DNA from: Flagellimonas yonaguniensis
Lineage (GTDB): Bacteria > Bacteroidota > Bacteroidia > Flavobacteriales > Flavobacteriaceae
NCBI RefSeq assembly: GCF_029193885.1
Contig: NZ_JARFVB010000004.1
Coordinates: 62,001-126,000, forward strand
Direction of reading: 5' to 3'
Length of the DNA stretch: 64,000 nucleotides
The notes beneath the pieces are model-generated. The model did no database searches, was not told the origin of the DNA, and worked only from the letters and a program-made list of their open reading frames with translations. This document shows, piece after piece, positions 25,188-35,886 of this stretch (positions are counted from its first letter, which is position 1; every line of letters begins with the position of its first letter). The position numbers were made by a program, and so were the translations under genes.

Positions 25188-25514
25188 TTAAGCGTCTTTC
25201 TCTGTATTCCTGTAGTAGATTTTATCTTCCAACCACTCTTGTACTGCCAAAGCGTGTGGTTTTGGCAATTTTTCGTAAAACTTGGAAACCTCGATCTGTT
25301 CTTTGTTTTCGAACACTTCTTCCAAGCTATCACTGTAAGTGGCGAACTCTTCAAGCTTCTCCAACAATTCCTTTTTTATTTCGGAATTGATTTGGATGGC
25401 TCTTTTGGCCGCAATGGAAATAGCTTCATAAATGTTTCCGGTTTTTTCATCAAACTCGTTTCTGTTCAATGTTACTGTGGAAACCGGGGCCTTGGTGTTT
25501 TTCAAATCTTGCAT
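25188..25514 (-). CDS. rpoZ: RNA polymerase omega subunit (RpoZ/Rpb6-like)
   Basis: This 108-residue protein matches the Bacteroidota form of the omega subunit, which helps fold and stabilise beta-prime. The core 'TGNIYEAISIAAKRAIQINSEIKKEL' corresponds to the conserved omega helix region. The tail is longer than the E. coli C-terminus. Gene order bamD-rpoZ-coaBC supports the call. The gap to bamD is 24 nt. Confidence 0.88.
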   Translation of the reverse strand: MQDLKNTKAPVSTVTLNRNEFDEKTGNIYEAISIAAKRAIQINSEIKKELLEKLEEFATYSDSLEEVFENKEQIEVSKFYEKLPKPHALAVQEWLEDKIYYRNTEKDA

Positions 25515-25538
25515 ATGCAGTGGTTTAAAAACTAATTT

Positions 25539-26363
25539 TTATTTGGATAAGGAAGTGTTGTCATAAGCGCTCAGTTCCTCACGAATTGTTTCAGCATAGT
25601 CATCTGCCTTTTTCTTGAATTCTGTTTCTGGAAAATAACGCATTAAATTATTGTATGATTCAAGAGCGTCTTCCAATCGCTCCTGTTTTTTGTCTTCGGT
25701 ACTGTTCAAAGCCAATCTTGTGGCCGATTCAATTCGATAATAAAGAGCTTCTTCCCTATATACCGAACCTGGGTTGTCGGTAATAAAGTTGTCCAAAGCC
25801 GTTATGGCCGAAACCAAAACAGGAAGATTGAACTCTCCTATTTTATTGAATTGCTTTGCAATTTCAAGTTGTTTCTCCTCTTTTTTTGTGGTCAACTCCC
25901 CGGCCATGGTGTTGGCCTCTTCAAAATATTCAGATTCGGAATAATTGTTGATAAACGTCTGGAGTTTCAACAAAGCCTTGTCTGTTTCAGTCTGATCCAA
26001 AGAATATCTTGGAGAGAGCATATAGTAACTTTTCGCCCCCAGAAAGCTGGCTTCTTGAATTTTATCACTCCTGGGATATGACTTGATAAAACGTTCAAAT
26101 TGATACCCTGACAAATAATAATCCCCGTTTTTAAAATAACTGTCGGCAAAAAAGAACATGACACGCTCTCCTTGGGGTTTGCCCACATACTTGGGCACAA
26201 TCTGTTCGAACAAACGAACAGCTCTTTTATAATCACCTTCATCATACAGCTTTTCGGCCATTTCGTATTTGGCTTTTGTGTCGGTTTCCTTGAGTACCTT
26301 TTGGTACTCGCTACAGGAAACGAGAAGTACTGCTGTACAACAAAAAAGGAGTATTGACCTCAT
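25539..26363 (-). CDS. bamD: Outer-membrane assembly lipoprotein BamD
   Basis: From the ATG at 26363 the protein has 274 residues, a signal peptide and the lipobox 'VLLVSC' before 'SEYQKVLKETD'. Tetratricopeptide-like helices follow ('AEKLYDEGDYKRAVRLFEQIV', 'YYLSGYQFERFIKSYPRSD', 'ALESYNNLMRYFPETEFKKKA'), as in BamD, the essential lipoprotein partner of BamA in folding outer-membrane proteins. An alternative ATG 12 nt upstream adds 'MFLN'. It begins the rpoZ-coaBC-DUF4835 operon and has a promoter box just upstream. Confidence 0.92.
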   Translation of the reverse strand: MRSILLFCCTAVLLVSCSEYQKVLKETDTKAKYEMAEKLYDEGDYKRAVRLFEQIVPKYVGKPQGERVMFFFADSYFKNGDYYLSGYQFERFIKSYPRSDKIQEASFLGAKSYYMLSPRYSLDQTETDKALLKLQTFINNYSESEYFEEANTMAGELTTKKEEKQLEIAKQFNKIGEFNLPVLVSAITALDNFITDNPGSVYREEALYYRIESATRLALNSTEDKKQERLEDALESYNNLMRYFPETEFKKKADDYAETIREELSAYDNTSLSK

Positions 26364-26379
26364 ATTCAAAAACATTTTG

Positions 26380-26387
26380 CAAAATTA
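26380..26387 (-). promoter_or_regulatory. -7 box of the bamD operon
   Basis: Minus-strand TAATTTTG matches TAnnTTTG, 16 nt before the chosen bamD start, which predicts a very short leader. Confidence 0.5.
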
Positions 26388-26483
26388 GTGATATTGAATG
26401 GATATAAAAAAAGATTTTTTACCGCTCAAATGTAAAGGGTAACACGGCCAATCAACAAGAATTTGGGCAACATTTAACGAATT

Positions 26484-27374
26484 TTAAACATGTGCCTTAT
26501 CCAAAGACTTTAAAGAAACCTCTATTTTCTGTTTTAAAATTGAGGTTGCTTCCACCAAGGGCAACCGTACCACCGCCCCTGAAATACCCTTGCTTTCAAA
26601 AATACTTTTGATGCCTGCCGGGTTGCCTTCTTCAAAAATAAGCGCCATGAGGTCCGATAATCTGTGATGTATTCCGTAGGCTTCCCTTACATTGCCCTCC
26701 AGACCCAACTTGATCATTTCGGAAAAAAGCGATGGCAATCCTTGACCCAATACAGAGATGACTCCCGCCCCGCCTGCCAAAACCGTAGGTAAGGCCGTGG
26801 CATCGTCACCGGAGATAACCAAAAAGTTTTCTGATTTGTTCTTGATGAGCTTATCTATTTGAATGGAGTTCCCAGATGCTTCTTTGATCCCAACGATATT
26901 CGGGAAATCATGTGCCAAGCGCAATGTGGTTTCGGGCAGCATGTTGCTTCCTGTTCTAGATGGCACGTTGTACAAGATAATCGGGATGGGCGATGCTTCC
27001 GAGATTGTTTTAAAATGCTGATAAATCCCTTCTTGTGTTGGTTTGTTGTAATATGGGGAAACGGATAGAATGGCATCAAAATCCGACAAATCCAATGTTT
27101 TTAATTCGTTGGCAACCGCTAGGGTATTATTGCCCCCAACTCCTATCACCAACGGCAACCGTCCTGCATTGGCACGCACCACAACATCCACCACCAATTG
27201 TTTTTCAGCTTGGGAAAGGGTTGCGGTCTCGGCCGTTGTACCCAGCACCACCAAATAATCCACACCACCTTGGATATTGTGTTCCACCACTCTTTCCAAA
27301 GCTTCCACGTCCACCGATGAATCTTCTCTGAACGGGGTCACCAATGCTACTCCTGTTCCGATCAATTGTTCCAT
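26484..27374 (-). CDS. dapA: 4-hydroxy-tetrahydrodipicolinate synthase
   Basis: This 296-residue aldolase condenses pyruvate with aspartate semialdehyde in the diaminopimelate/lysine pathway. It has '[17 protein letters not shown]', the tyrosine of the triad in '[15 protein letters not shown]', and the Schiff-base lysine in '[16 protein letters not shown]', followed by '[19 protein letters not shown]'. Length is typical. DUF6913 lies 4 nt upstream, so the two are probably cotranscribed. dapF, a later step, lies at 42195-42977. Confidence 0.97.
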   Translation of the reverse strand: MEQLIGTGVALVTPFREDSSVDVEALERVVEHNIQGGVDYLVVLGTTAETATLSQAEKQLVVDVVVRANAGRLPLVIGVGGNNTLAVANELKTLDLSDFDAILSVSPYYNKPTQEGIYQHFKTISEASPIPIILYNVPSRTGSNMLPETTLRLAHDFPNIVGIKEASGNSIQIDKLIKNKSENFLVISGDDATALPTVLAGGAGVISVLGQGLPSLFSEMIKLGLEGNVREAYGIHHRLSDLMALIFEEGNPAGIKSIFESKGISGAVVRLPLVEATSILKQKIEVSLKSLDKAHV

Positions 27375-27378
27375 TTGC

Positions 27379-27912
27379 TCAAATTTCTTTTAAGATCTTT
27401 AAATATTTCTTCAATTCACCTTTGAACAACTTAAAATCATTCATGGGTGTATTTAAGATCAAATCGTTGACCTTGGGGTCTTGGCTGCCCAAACCTACTT
27501 TGATACGAGCGGGGGTTTTTACCGATAACAACTTCATCATCAAACTATCGTCTTCGTAATAATTGATCAACATATCGTATTCCCTACCCAAAAACTCAAG
27601 AACGTAACCATTCTCTATCTGTCCTTTCCATCCCAGGTCCCTATCCGAGAACATTTGGATGGCATAAGGAGAGTTTTTGTCGTACTCCCTCTTATATCCA
27701 ATGATTTTTATGGCATTCGGACGCAACTCAAAATCATCGATAAGCTCGTAAAAGGCTTCCGCTTTCTGGAAATTGTCCACATCCACTATGCAGCCTATGC
27801 TTGTAATCCCCTTATCCCTGGCCACGGACTTTGGAGGCTTTTCCATTTCCTCCCTTAAATATTTTAGTCCGGATTTAACCTTAAATTTGTCTTGGAGTCC
27901 TTTCAAAAACAT
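27379..27912 (-). CDS. DUF6913-like conserved hypothetical protein
   Basis: From the ATG at 27912 the protein has 177 residues; the frame is open to 28116, but that part overlaps the divergent 5'-nucleotidase gene and has no conserved look. It contains '[24 protein letters not shown]', '[30 protein letters not shown]' split by short turns, and '[22 protein letters not shown]'. I associate this pattern with DUF6913, a Bacteroidota family next to dapA. No catalytic motif, signal peptide or membrane segment is visible. The function is unknown. Confidence 0.75.
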   Translation of the reverse strand: MFLKGLQDKFKVKSGLKYLREEMEKPPKSVARDKGITSIGCIVDVDNFQKAEAFYELIDDFELRPNAIKIIGYKREYDKNSPYAIQMFSDRDLGWKGQIENGYVLEFLGREYDMLINYYEDDSLMMKLLSVKTPARIKVGLGSQDPKVNDLILNTPMNDFKLFKGELKKYLKILKEI

Positions 27913-27929
27913 ATTTTTGATGATTTTTA

Positions 27930-27968
27930 CAAAGGTAAATAATCTACCAAGACGACTTAACAAAGATA
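27930..27968 (-). promoter_or_regulatory. Two candidate -7 boxes for DUF6913-dapA
   Basis: On the minus strand TACCTTTG (27930-27937) and TATCTTTG (27961-27968) both match TAnnTTTG. They lie in the 61-nt gap between the divergent DUF6913 and 5'-nucleotidase genes. Confidence 0.45.
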
Positions 27969-27973
27969 CGCAC

Positions 27974-28741
27974 GTGAACAATCTAAAATTTAAACAATTT
28001 GTTGTATTTACAACTTTTTGTTTTTTGATGTCCTGTAAGAACGACACGGGAAAACTAACTGAAATCGAAGGAAAACAAATCCCGATTGATTCCACCATAG
28101 CCCAGATGGATTCCATTGCCAGCTTCGTGGAACCCTACAAAAACCGAATCAACGAGGTACTGGACAGTACTTTGGCCTACGCTCCAAAACCTCTATTGCT
28201 GAACGATGGGGAACGTACCTCATCCATGGGAAATTTAATGGCGGACATTGTTTTTGAAGAATCCGCTCCTATTTTTAATTCCAGAACAGGCAAGGAACTG
28301 GATTTTGTGGTACTCAATGCCGGTGGGGTTCGTTCCGTAATTTCCGAAGGAAATGTAAGCGCAAGGAATGCTTATGAGGTAATGCCTTTTGAAAATTATA
28401 TCGAAGTGGTTGAACTAAACGGTTCAGCCACACGACAATTGATCAATTTTGTGGCCAAGTCATCCCGTAGACATCCGGTGTCTGGCATTCAGATCATCAT
28501 GGACAGTGATGGCTCTCTGGAATCCGTGAACATTCAGGGACAGCCTTTTGATGAAAGTCGAAATTACTTTGTGGCCACATCCGACTATTTGGTCAATGGT
28601 GGACCAAGCGTTGGCTTTTTTGATGAGATTGTTTCAAGAACGGCAACGGATTATCTTCTACGCAATGCCATCATCGACCACTTTAAAAAAGTGGATACCT
28701 TAAAAGCCGTAGCTGATGAACGAATTAAACAACTTGATTAG
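27974..28741 (+). CDS. 5'-nucleotidase C-terminal domain lipoprotein
   Basis: The protein from the GTG at 27974 has 255 residues and begins with a signal peptide ending in the lipobox 'FLMSC'. Longer in-frame starts would overlap the divergent gene and push the signal peptide inward. The body is the substrate-specificity domain of UshA-type 5'-nucleotidases: 'NLMADIVFEESAP', 'VVLNAGGVRSVISEGNVSAR', 'YEVMPFENYIEVVELNG', and 'YFVATSDYLVNGGPSVG'. The catalytic metallophosphatase domain is missing here and is encoded by the next gene 3 nt downstream. The two products probably form one periplasmic nucleotide-hydrolysing unit. Confidence 0.9.
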   Translation: MNNLKFKQFVVFTTFCFLMSCKNDTGKLTEIEGKQIPIDSTIAQMDSIASFVEPYKNRINEVLDSTLAYAPKPLLLNDGERTSSMGNLMADIVFEESAPIFNSRTGKELDFVVLNAGGVRSVISEGNVSARNAYEVMPFENYIEVVELNGSATRQLINFVAKSSRRHPVSGIQIIMDSDGSLESVNIQGQPFDESRNYFVATSDYLVNGGPSVGFFDEIVSRTATDYLLRNAIIDHFKKVDTLKAVADERIKQLD

Positions 28742-28744
28742 ACC

Positions 28745-29656
28745 ATGAAAAGAAGGGAATTTATAACCAATACCACAGCAGCCTCCACCTTGATTGGTTT
28801 GGGAGGCCTAAGTTTAAGCTCCTGCTCCAATTTGGGCAAAAAGCAGATTACCATCTTGCACACCAATGATGTCCATAGCCATATCGATACCTTTCCTTCC
28901 TCCCACTCCAGATACCCGAATCTGGGCGGGGTTGCGCGAAGGGCCACTTTGGTGGAACAGATTCGCAACGAAAACCCCAACACTTTGCTTTTTGATGCAG
29001 GTGATATTTTTCAGGGCACTCCTTATTTTAATTTCTATGGAGGCGAATTGGAGTTTAAACTGATGAGCAAGCTCAAATATGATGCCTCTACCATTGGTAA
29101 TCACGACTTTGACAATGGCATCAATGGCTTGTTGGCACAAATGCCCCATGCTACTTTTGAAATGATCAGTGCCAACTACGATTTTTCCAACACTGTGATG
29201 GATGGTTACGTAAAGCCTTATAAAATCTACACGGTGGATGGTGTGAAAATCGGCGTGTACGGTCTTGGTATTGAATTGGATGGTCTGGTAACCAAAAAAC
29301 TATACAAAGAGACCCAGTATTTAAATCCGTACGAGATTGCTTTGGACATGGAAAAGCAGTTGAAAGATGAAGAACAATGCGACCTGATTGTCTGTCTTTC
29401 GCATTTGGGATATGATTATAAATATCCTGACAAGCCCTCTGATATACGTTTGGCACAACAAACCTATCACACCGACTTGATCATTGGCGGGCATACCCAC
29501 ACCTTTTTGGACAAACCTGATGTACGCACCAACCAAAGCGGGAACTCCGTACTGGTCAACCAAGTAGGCTGCTACGGCATTAACCTAGGTAGGATTGATT
29601 TTTACTTCGATTCGGATAAGAATGCTTCGGCCGAAGGGGTAAGTATTGCGGTTTAG
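28745..29656 (+). CDS. 5'-nucleotidase N-terminal metallophosphatase (Tat-type lipoprotein)
   Basis: The 303-residue protein opens with a twin-arginine-like signal ('MKRREFI') that ends in a lipobox ('LSLSSC'). The metallophosphatase motifs are complete: 'LHTNDVHSHID', 'LLFDAGDIFQGTPYF', 'STIGNHDFDNGI', 'LIVCLSHLGYDY' and 'LIIGGHTHTFLD'. This is the catalytic half of a UshA-like 5'-nucleotidase; the partner domain is encoded directly upstream. A Tat signal would export the protein folded with its metals loaded, which may explain the split. Confidence 0.92.
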   Translation: MKRREFITNTTAASTLIGLGGLSLSSCSNLGKKQITILHTNDVHSHIDTFPSSHSRYPNLGGVARRATLVEQIRNENPNTLLFDAGDIFQGTPYFNFYGGELEFKLMSKLKYDASTIGNHDFDNGINGLLAQMPHATFEMISANYDFSNTVMDGYVKPYKIYTVDGVKIGVYGLGIELDGLVTKKLYKETQYLNPYEIALDMEKQLKDEEQCDLIVCLSHLGYDYKYPDKPSDIRLAQQTYHTDLIIGGHTHTFLDKPDVRTNQSGNSVLVNQVGCYGINLGRIDFYFDSDKNASAEGVSIAV

Positions 29657-29675
29657 CACTAAGTATAGGAACAGG

Positions 29676-31975
<2,300 letters not shown>

Positions 31976-31997
31976 TTATCAGGATTAAAAAACACCC

Positions 31998-32861
31998 CTA
32001 AAGTCCCCTCGAGGGGACATTTGCTTTGAGCATTCTATCGTTACCGAACATATCTTTTCGAAGTTCAATTTCTGAAAAATTACGGGTATGGAAAAGTGCC
32101 TTGGCCTCCTCTCCCAAATATTGATTGATCTCAAAATACAACTTTCCTTTTTCGGATAAATGATTTTCCGCAAAATCAATAATTGCCCTATAAAACAACA
32201 AGGGGTCTTCATCTGGAACAAACAATGCCGTATCAGGTTCAAAGTCCTTTACATTCTTTTTGATTTCCTTTTTCTCCAACTCCCTGACGTAGGGTGGGTT
32301 GGAAACGATGATGTCGAAATCAAGTTCAAGTTTCGTGTCAAGTATATCATCATGCAAAAACGTGATATCCACTCCATTTGATGCAGCATTTTTCCGAGCC
32401 ACGTTCAATGCGCCTTCGGATACATCCAAAGCATAGATTTGGGCATTGGAAAGGTGCTTTGCCAAGGCAATGGCAATACAGCCGCTTCCTGTTCCGATGT
32501 CAAGCAATTTAAGGTCTCGACTGCGCTCGACCTGACAATCATCCAAAATCCATTGCACCAATTCTTCCGTTTCAGGGCGAGGTATCAACACGTTTTCATT
32601 GACCTGAAGCTCCAAACCCATAAAATGGGCCGTTCCCAAAATATATTGAAGGGGTCTTTCCTGTTTCAACTCGGACAATGCTTCAAAAAGGGGCTGTTCC
32701 TCTTCCTTGGTCAAGGTAATTCCGGGCTGAATGACCAGAATAAATCGTTCCAGATCCAGATAATGTTCAATACAGGAATAGAAAAAGGAATCAATTTCCT
32801 CTTTGGGATAGATTTTACCCAATTCTTTATGAAAAATATCTTTGATTTCCTTGAGGAGCAT
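31998..32861 (-). CDS. prmC: Release-factor glutamine methyltransferase PrmC, with repeat-derived segments
   Basis: This 287-residue enzyme methylates the glutamine of the GGQ motif in release factors. The N-terminal helical domain is followed by 'ENVLIPRPETEELVQWILDD', the SAM motif 'LLDIGTGSGCIAIALAKHL' and the catalytic 'DIIVSNPPYVRELEKKEI'. Two parts look foreign. The peptide 'CQVERSRDLK' just before 'LLDIG' is encoded by 32513-32536, which matches one arm of the intergenic hairpin at 46842-46913. The last residues 'NVPSRGL' are encoded by a GTCCCCTCGAGGGGAC palindrome at 32003-32018. All catalytic motifs are intact. The start overlaps the GNAT stop by one base. Confidence 0.94.
   Translation of the reverse strand: MLLKEIKDIFHKELGKIYPKEEIDSFFYSCIEHYLDLERFILVIQPGITLTKEEEQPLFEALSELKQERPLQYILGTAHFMGLELQVNENVLIPRPETEELVQWILDDCQVERSRDLKLLDIGTGSGCIAIALAKHLSNAQIYALDVSEGALNVARKNAASNGVDITFLHDDILDTKLELDFDIIVSNPPYVRELEKKEIKKNVKDFEPDTALFVPDEDPLLFYRAIIDFAENHLSEKGKLYFEINQYLGEEAKALFHTRNFSEIELRKDMFGNDRMLKANVPSRGL
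32003..32018. repeat. GTCCCCTC/GAGGGGAC palindrome forming the prmC 3' end
   Basis: It is a perfect 16-bp palindrome that encodes 'VPSRG' of PrmC. On the minus strand it is followed by TTTAGGGGTGTTTTTT, so it may also act as a weak terminator between prmC and ligA. GTCCCC...TTTAGGGGTG hairpins are a known look of Bacteroidota intergenic repeats. Confidence 0.6.
32513..32536. repeat. Intragenic half-copy of the GTCAGTTCGAGC hairpin repeat
   Basis: GGTCTCGACTGCGCTCGACC followed by TGAC matches the right arm of the hairpin at 46889-46913 with one deletion and one substitution. It lies in frame inside prmC. Confidence 0.75.
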
Positions 32862-33346
32862 TACAACTTTTTAAGCATCCAAACGGGGCAGGAATAATGT
32901 CCCGTATTTCCCATGGGGGCATCTATATATTCAAAACCGTTCTTTTTGTACAACTTTTGGGCAGCTTCCATATAGGGCATGGTTTCGAGATAGCAGGCCT
33001 CAAAACCGAATTCCTTGGCCTTGCCCAGGCAAGCTTCGATCATTTTGGCACCAAGCCCTTTGCCCCGGGCTTCCTCCAAAAAGTACATTTTTTGAAGTTC
33101 ACAGACGTTTCCGTCGTAATTATCCAATTGTGCCACACCAGCGCAACCAATGATCTTTCCTTGGTGCTCCACTACGAAATATGTTGCCTTTGGCACATTA
33201 TAATTGGAGTACATATCATCCAGAGCTTTGTCGGCATAAGCGGTGCCCACTTTGGGCACACCCATATCCTCAAAAACTTTTCGTATTACTTGGGCCACCT
33301 GTGCATTGTCTTCGGGGGTTATTTCACGAATCACCGTATCTCCCAT
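32861..33346 (-). CDS. GNAT-family N-acetyltransferase
   Basis: This 161-residue protein has the acetyl-CoA-binding motif A, 'MYFLEEARGKGLGAKMIEAC', preceded by a beta-strand core ('GKIIGCAGVAQLDNYDGNV') and followed by 'GFEACYLETMPYMEAAQKLYKKNGF'. It is a single-domain acetyltransferase of unknown substrate, resembling small-molecule amine or amino-acid acetylases. The stop overlaps the prmC start (TAATG on the minus strand), so the order GNAT-prmC-ligA is probably one operon. It is divergent from ribD. Confidence 0.9.
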   Translation of the reverse strand: MGDTVIREITPEDNAQVAQVIRKVFEDMGVPKVGTAYADKALDDMYSNYNVPKATYFVVEHQGKIIGCAGVAQLDNYDGNVCELQKMYFLEEARGKGLGAKMIEACLGKAKEFGFEACYLETMPYMEAAQKLYKKNGFEYIDAPMGNTGHYSCPVWMLKKL

Positions 33347-33362
33347 TCTGTTTTTATTGTTC

Positions 33363-33370
33363 TATTTTTG
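33363..33370 (+). promoter_or_regulatory. -7 box of ribD, implying a leaderless mRNA
   Basis: TATTTTTG matches TAnnTTTG and ends 4 nt before the GTG chosen as the ribD start. Confidence 0.55.
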
Positions 33371-33374
33371 CGGT

Positions 33375-34427
33375 GTGAATATACATCAAAAATACCTCCT
33401 TCGCTGCATTGAACTGGCCAAAAAAGGACTGGGAACCACCGCTCCAAACCCTATGGTCGGATGTGTGGTCGTACACAACAACAACATCATCGGAGAGGGG
33501 TTTACCGACCCTTACGGAGGACCACATGCGGAAGTGAATGCCATTAATTCGGTCAAGGATAAGGACTTACTGCAAGAAGCATCCCTGTATGTTACCTTGG
33601 AGCCTTGCTCGCATTATGGCAAAACCCCTCCGTGCGCCGATTTGATCGCTAAGCACCAACTCAAAGAAGTTTTTATAGGCTTGAAGGACCCGCACGATAA
33701 AGTGGCGGGCAACGGTATCAAAAAATTGGAGGATGCTGGCTGCAAAGTCACGGTGGGTGTTCTGGAAGATGAATGCAGGGAACACCACAAACGTTTTTTG
33801 ACCTTTCAAGAAAAGAAACGTCCTTATATTATTTTAAAGTGGGCCGAGTCCCATGATGGCTTTTTAGCTCCCGATGCCTCCTTACGAAGCGATGACCCCG
33901 AGCCGTTTTGGATTACCAACGCCCATTCCAAACAGTTGGTACACCAATGGCGAAGCCAAGAACAGGCCATTTTGGTCGGCACCAATACTGTTTTGGAGGA
34001 CAATCCCAAGCTGACGACCCGGAATTGGTCTGGTAAAAATCCTATTCGCGTGGTTCTGGACAGGAGTTTGAAGATTGATTCAAACTATCTTGTTTTGGAC
34101 AAATCGGTTCAGACCATCATTTTGACAGAGGTCGAAGATGCATCAAAATATATAGAAGGTGTTGATTATACTGTAATCGATTTTTCGAAGAACTTGGCAC
34201 AACAAATCTGCAAAGCGCTCCATCAACATAACATTACCAGCGTAATTATTGAAGGCGGAGCAAAAACGCTTCAAACATTTATAAATGAAAACTTGTGGGA
34301 CGAAGCACGTGTTTTTAAAGGCATTGTCCGTTTTAAAAATGGTTTGCCAGCTCCCAAATTACAGGGAACTTTACAGCATCAAAAAAAGATATTGACCGAT
34401 ACCCTATTCGTTTACTGCAATGATTAA
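33375..34427 (+). CDS. ribD: Bifunctional riboflavin deaminase/reductase RibD
   Basis: The 350-residue protein from the GTG at 33375 starts 'MNIHQKYLLRCIELAKKGL', as in the family. The deaminase domain has the zinc site 'GGPHAEVNAIN' and 'TLEPCSHYGKTPPCADLI'. The reductase domain follows ('PYIILKWAESHDGFLAPD', 'LVGTNTVLEDNPKLTTR', 'SVIIEGGAKTLQTFI'). It catalyses the second and third steps of riboflavin synthesis. The frame stays open upstream to 33243, but that part overlaps the GNAT gene. The HAD gene overlaps its end by 8 nt. Confidence 0.95.
   Translation: MNIHQKYLLRCIELAKKGLGTTAPNPMVGCVVVHNNNIIGEGFTDPYGGPHAEVNAINSVKDKDLLQEASLYVTLEPCSHYGKTPPCADLIAKHQLKEVFIGLKDPHDKVAGNGIKKLEDAGCKVTVGVLEDECREHHKRFLTFQEKKRPYIILKWAESHDGFLAPDASLRSDDPEPFWITNAHSKQLVHQWRSQEQAILVGTNTVLEDNPKLTTRNWSGKNPIRVVLDRSLKIDSNYLVLDKSVQTIILTEVEDASKYIEGVDYTVIDFSKNLAQQICKALHQHNITSVIIEGGAKTLQTFINENLWDEARVFKGIVRFKNGLPAPKLQGTLQHQKKILTDTLFVYCND
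33387..33394 (-). promoter_or_regulatory. -7 box of the GNAT-prmC-ligA operon
   Basis: Minus-strand TATTTTTG matches TAnnTTTG, 40 nt before the GNAT start. It lies inside the 5' end of ribD, so the two divergent promoters interlock. Confidence 0.5.
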
Positions 34428-35022
34428 AAACGTAATTCTCGATTTTGGCGATGTACTCATCAATCTGGATAAATCTGCTACGGCAAAAGCTATGGTGCAG
34501 CACGGTTTTACCGAAGTAACCCCCAATTTGGAAAGTCTATTTCAAAATTATGAGAAAGGACTCATGGCTTCTTCGGATTTTTTGAATGAGGTGTCCTCAC
34601 ACTTCCCCAAGGCCAGCAGGGAATATTTAACTCAAGCGTGGAATTCGATTTTACTGGATTTCCCCGAACATCGTTTGGAGTTTATTGAACAACTTGCAGC
34701 CGAAAATCAATACAAAATGATTTTGTTGAGCAATACCAACGACCTACATATTGAATGTGTGAAAAAGCAAATGGGGATAGAGCGATTCAACAGGTTCAAA
34801 AATGCTTTTGATGTGTTTTATCTAAGCTACGAAATGGGGATGCGCAAACCAGATGCAGAGATTTTTGATTTTGTTTTGCAAGAGAACAGACTAACGCCAG
34901 AAGAAACCTTTTTTGTGGATGATGTTACCGAAAACACTGATTCCGCATCCAATCTGGGGATTCATGTCTGGAACCTGCAAGTGGGCAAGGAGGATATAAC
35001 TCAACTAAAATCAAAATTATAA
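34420..35022 (+). CDS. HAD-superfamily hydrolase
   Basis: This 200-residue protein has HAD motif I 'VILDFGDVLINLD', motif II 'MILLSNTND', motif III lysine in 'GMRKPDAEIFDFV', and motif IV 'FFVDDVTENTDSA'. The D-F-G-D form of motif I resembles the subgroup of YihX-like and epoxide-hydrolase N-terminal phosphatases. The cap is a short helical bundle. The substrate is unknown. It overlaps ribD by 8 nt and EamA starts directly after its stop, so it may supply the phosphatase step of flavin synthesis, which is only a guess from context. Confidence 0.92.
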   Translation: MIKNVILDFGDVLINLDKSATAKAMVQHGFTEVTPNLESLFQNYEKGLMASSDFLNEVSSHFPKASREYLTQAWNSILLDFPEHRLEFIEQLAAENQYKMILLSNTNDLHIECVKKQMGIERFNRFKNAFDVFYLSYEMGMRKPDAEIFDFVLQENRLTPEETFFVDDVTENTDSASNLGIHVWNLQVGKEDITQLKSKL

Positions 35023-35886
35023 ATGCTGTACCTGATTCTGAGCATTCTAAGCTCCACCTTTATTTTTGTGGTTTTCAAACTGTTTGATGTCTTTAAAATC
35101 CAGACGCTTTACGCCATTATCACCAACTACGTGGTCGCCTGTATAGTAGGACTCTTTTTATACGATGGCCCTGTTGGCGTGGGCGACTTTACCAATAAGC
35201 CTTGGCTCATAGGCCCCATATTATTGGGAGTGCTTTTTATTGTCATATTCAATTTAATGGCCCGAACGGCACAGGTCTCTGGTGTTTCCGTTGCTTCGGT
35301 GGCCACCAAAATGTCGTTGGCCATTCCTGTAGTGATGGGAGTTCTATTGTACGACGAACATTTAAGTGCTTTCCAGATTATCGGGATTGTTTTGGCTTTG
35401 GTCTCTGTGTATTTGGCTTCGATCAAAGAGAAAAACATCAGGATAAACCGAAAGGCACTCATTCTCCCTTTATTGGTTTTTCTAGGGTCTGGAGTCATCG
35501 ATACGAGCATCCAGTATTTTGAGGAAATCCATTTGACCGATCAGGAAATCCCCGTATTCTCTTCCATGATTTTTGGCTTTGCTGCCTTGACCGGGTTCAT
35601 TTTTATTGGTATAAGAGCGGCTAAAACCCCGTTGAAAATCAACCTGAAAAACATTGTGGGGGGAATAGCCCTCGGAGTACCCAACTATTTTTCCATTTAT
35701 TTTTTGATTCGTGCCCTTCGGGCGGACATTCATAGCAGTGCCGCCATCTTTACTTTAAATAATGTTGCCATTGTGATGTTCTCCACGCTCTTCGGGATAT
35801 TATTGTTTAAAGAGAGACTCAGTCTTAAAAATTGGAGCGGTGTTGCCTTGGCCGTTTTGAGCATAATATTGGTAGCTTTGTTCTGA
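35023..35886 (+). CDS. EamA/DMT-family transporter
   Basis: This 287-residue inner-membrane protein has about ten hydrophobic segments in two EamA repeats of five, for example 'YAIITNYVVACIVGLFLY', 'VGVLLYDEHLSAFQIIGI' and, in the second half, 'FSTLFGILLFKERLSLKNW', where the repeated 'E(H/R)LS' turn is typical. Members export or import small metabolites. It starts right after the HAD stop and its own stop overlaps the IMPACT-family ATG (TGATG), so it lies within an operon. The substrate is unknown. Confidence 0.9.
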   Translation: MLYLILSILSSTFIFVVFKLFDVFKIQTLYAIITNYVVACIVGLFLYDGPVGVGDFTNKPWLIGPILLGVLFIVIFNLMARTAQVSGVSVASVATKMSLAIPVVMGVLLYDEHLSAFQIIGIVLALVSVYLASIKEKNIRINRKALILPLLVFLGSGVIDTSIQYFEEIHLTDQEIPVFSSMIFGFAALTGFIFIGIRAAKTPLKINLKNIVGGIALGVPNYFSIYFLIRALRADIHSSAAIFTLNNVAIVMFSTLFGILLFKERLSLKNWSGVALAVLSIILVALF

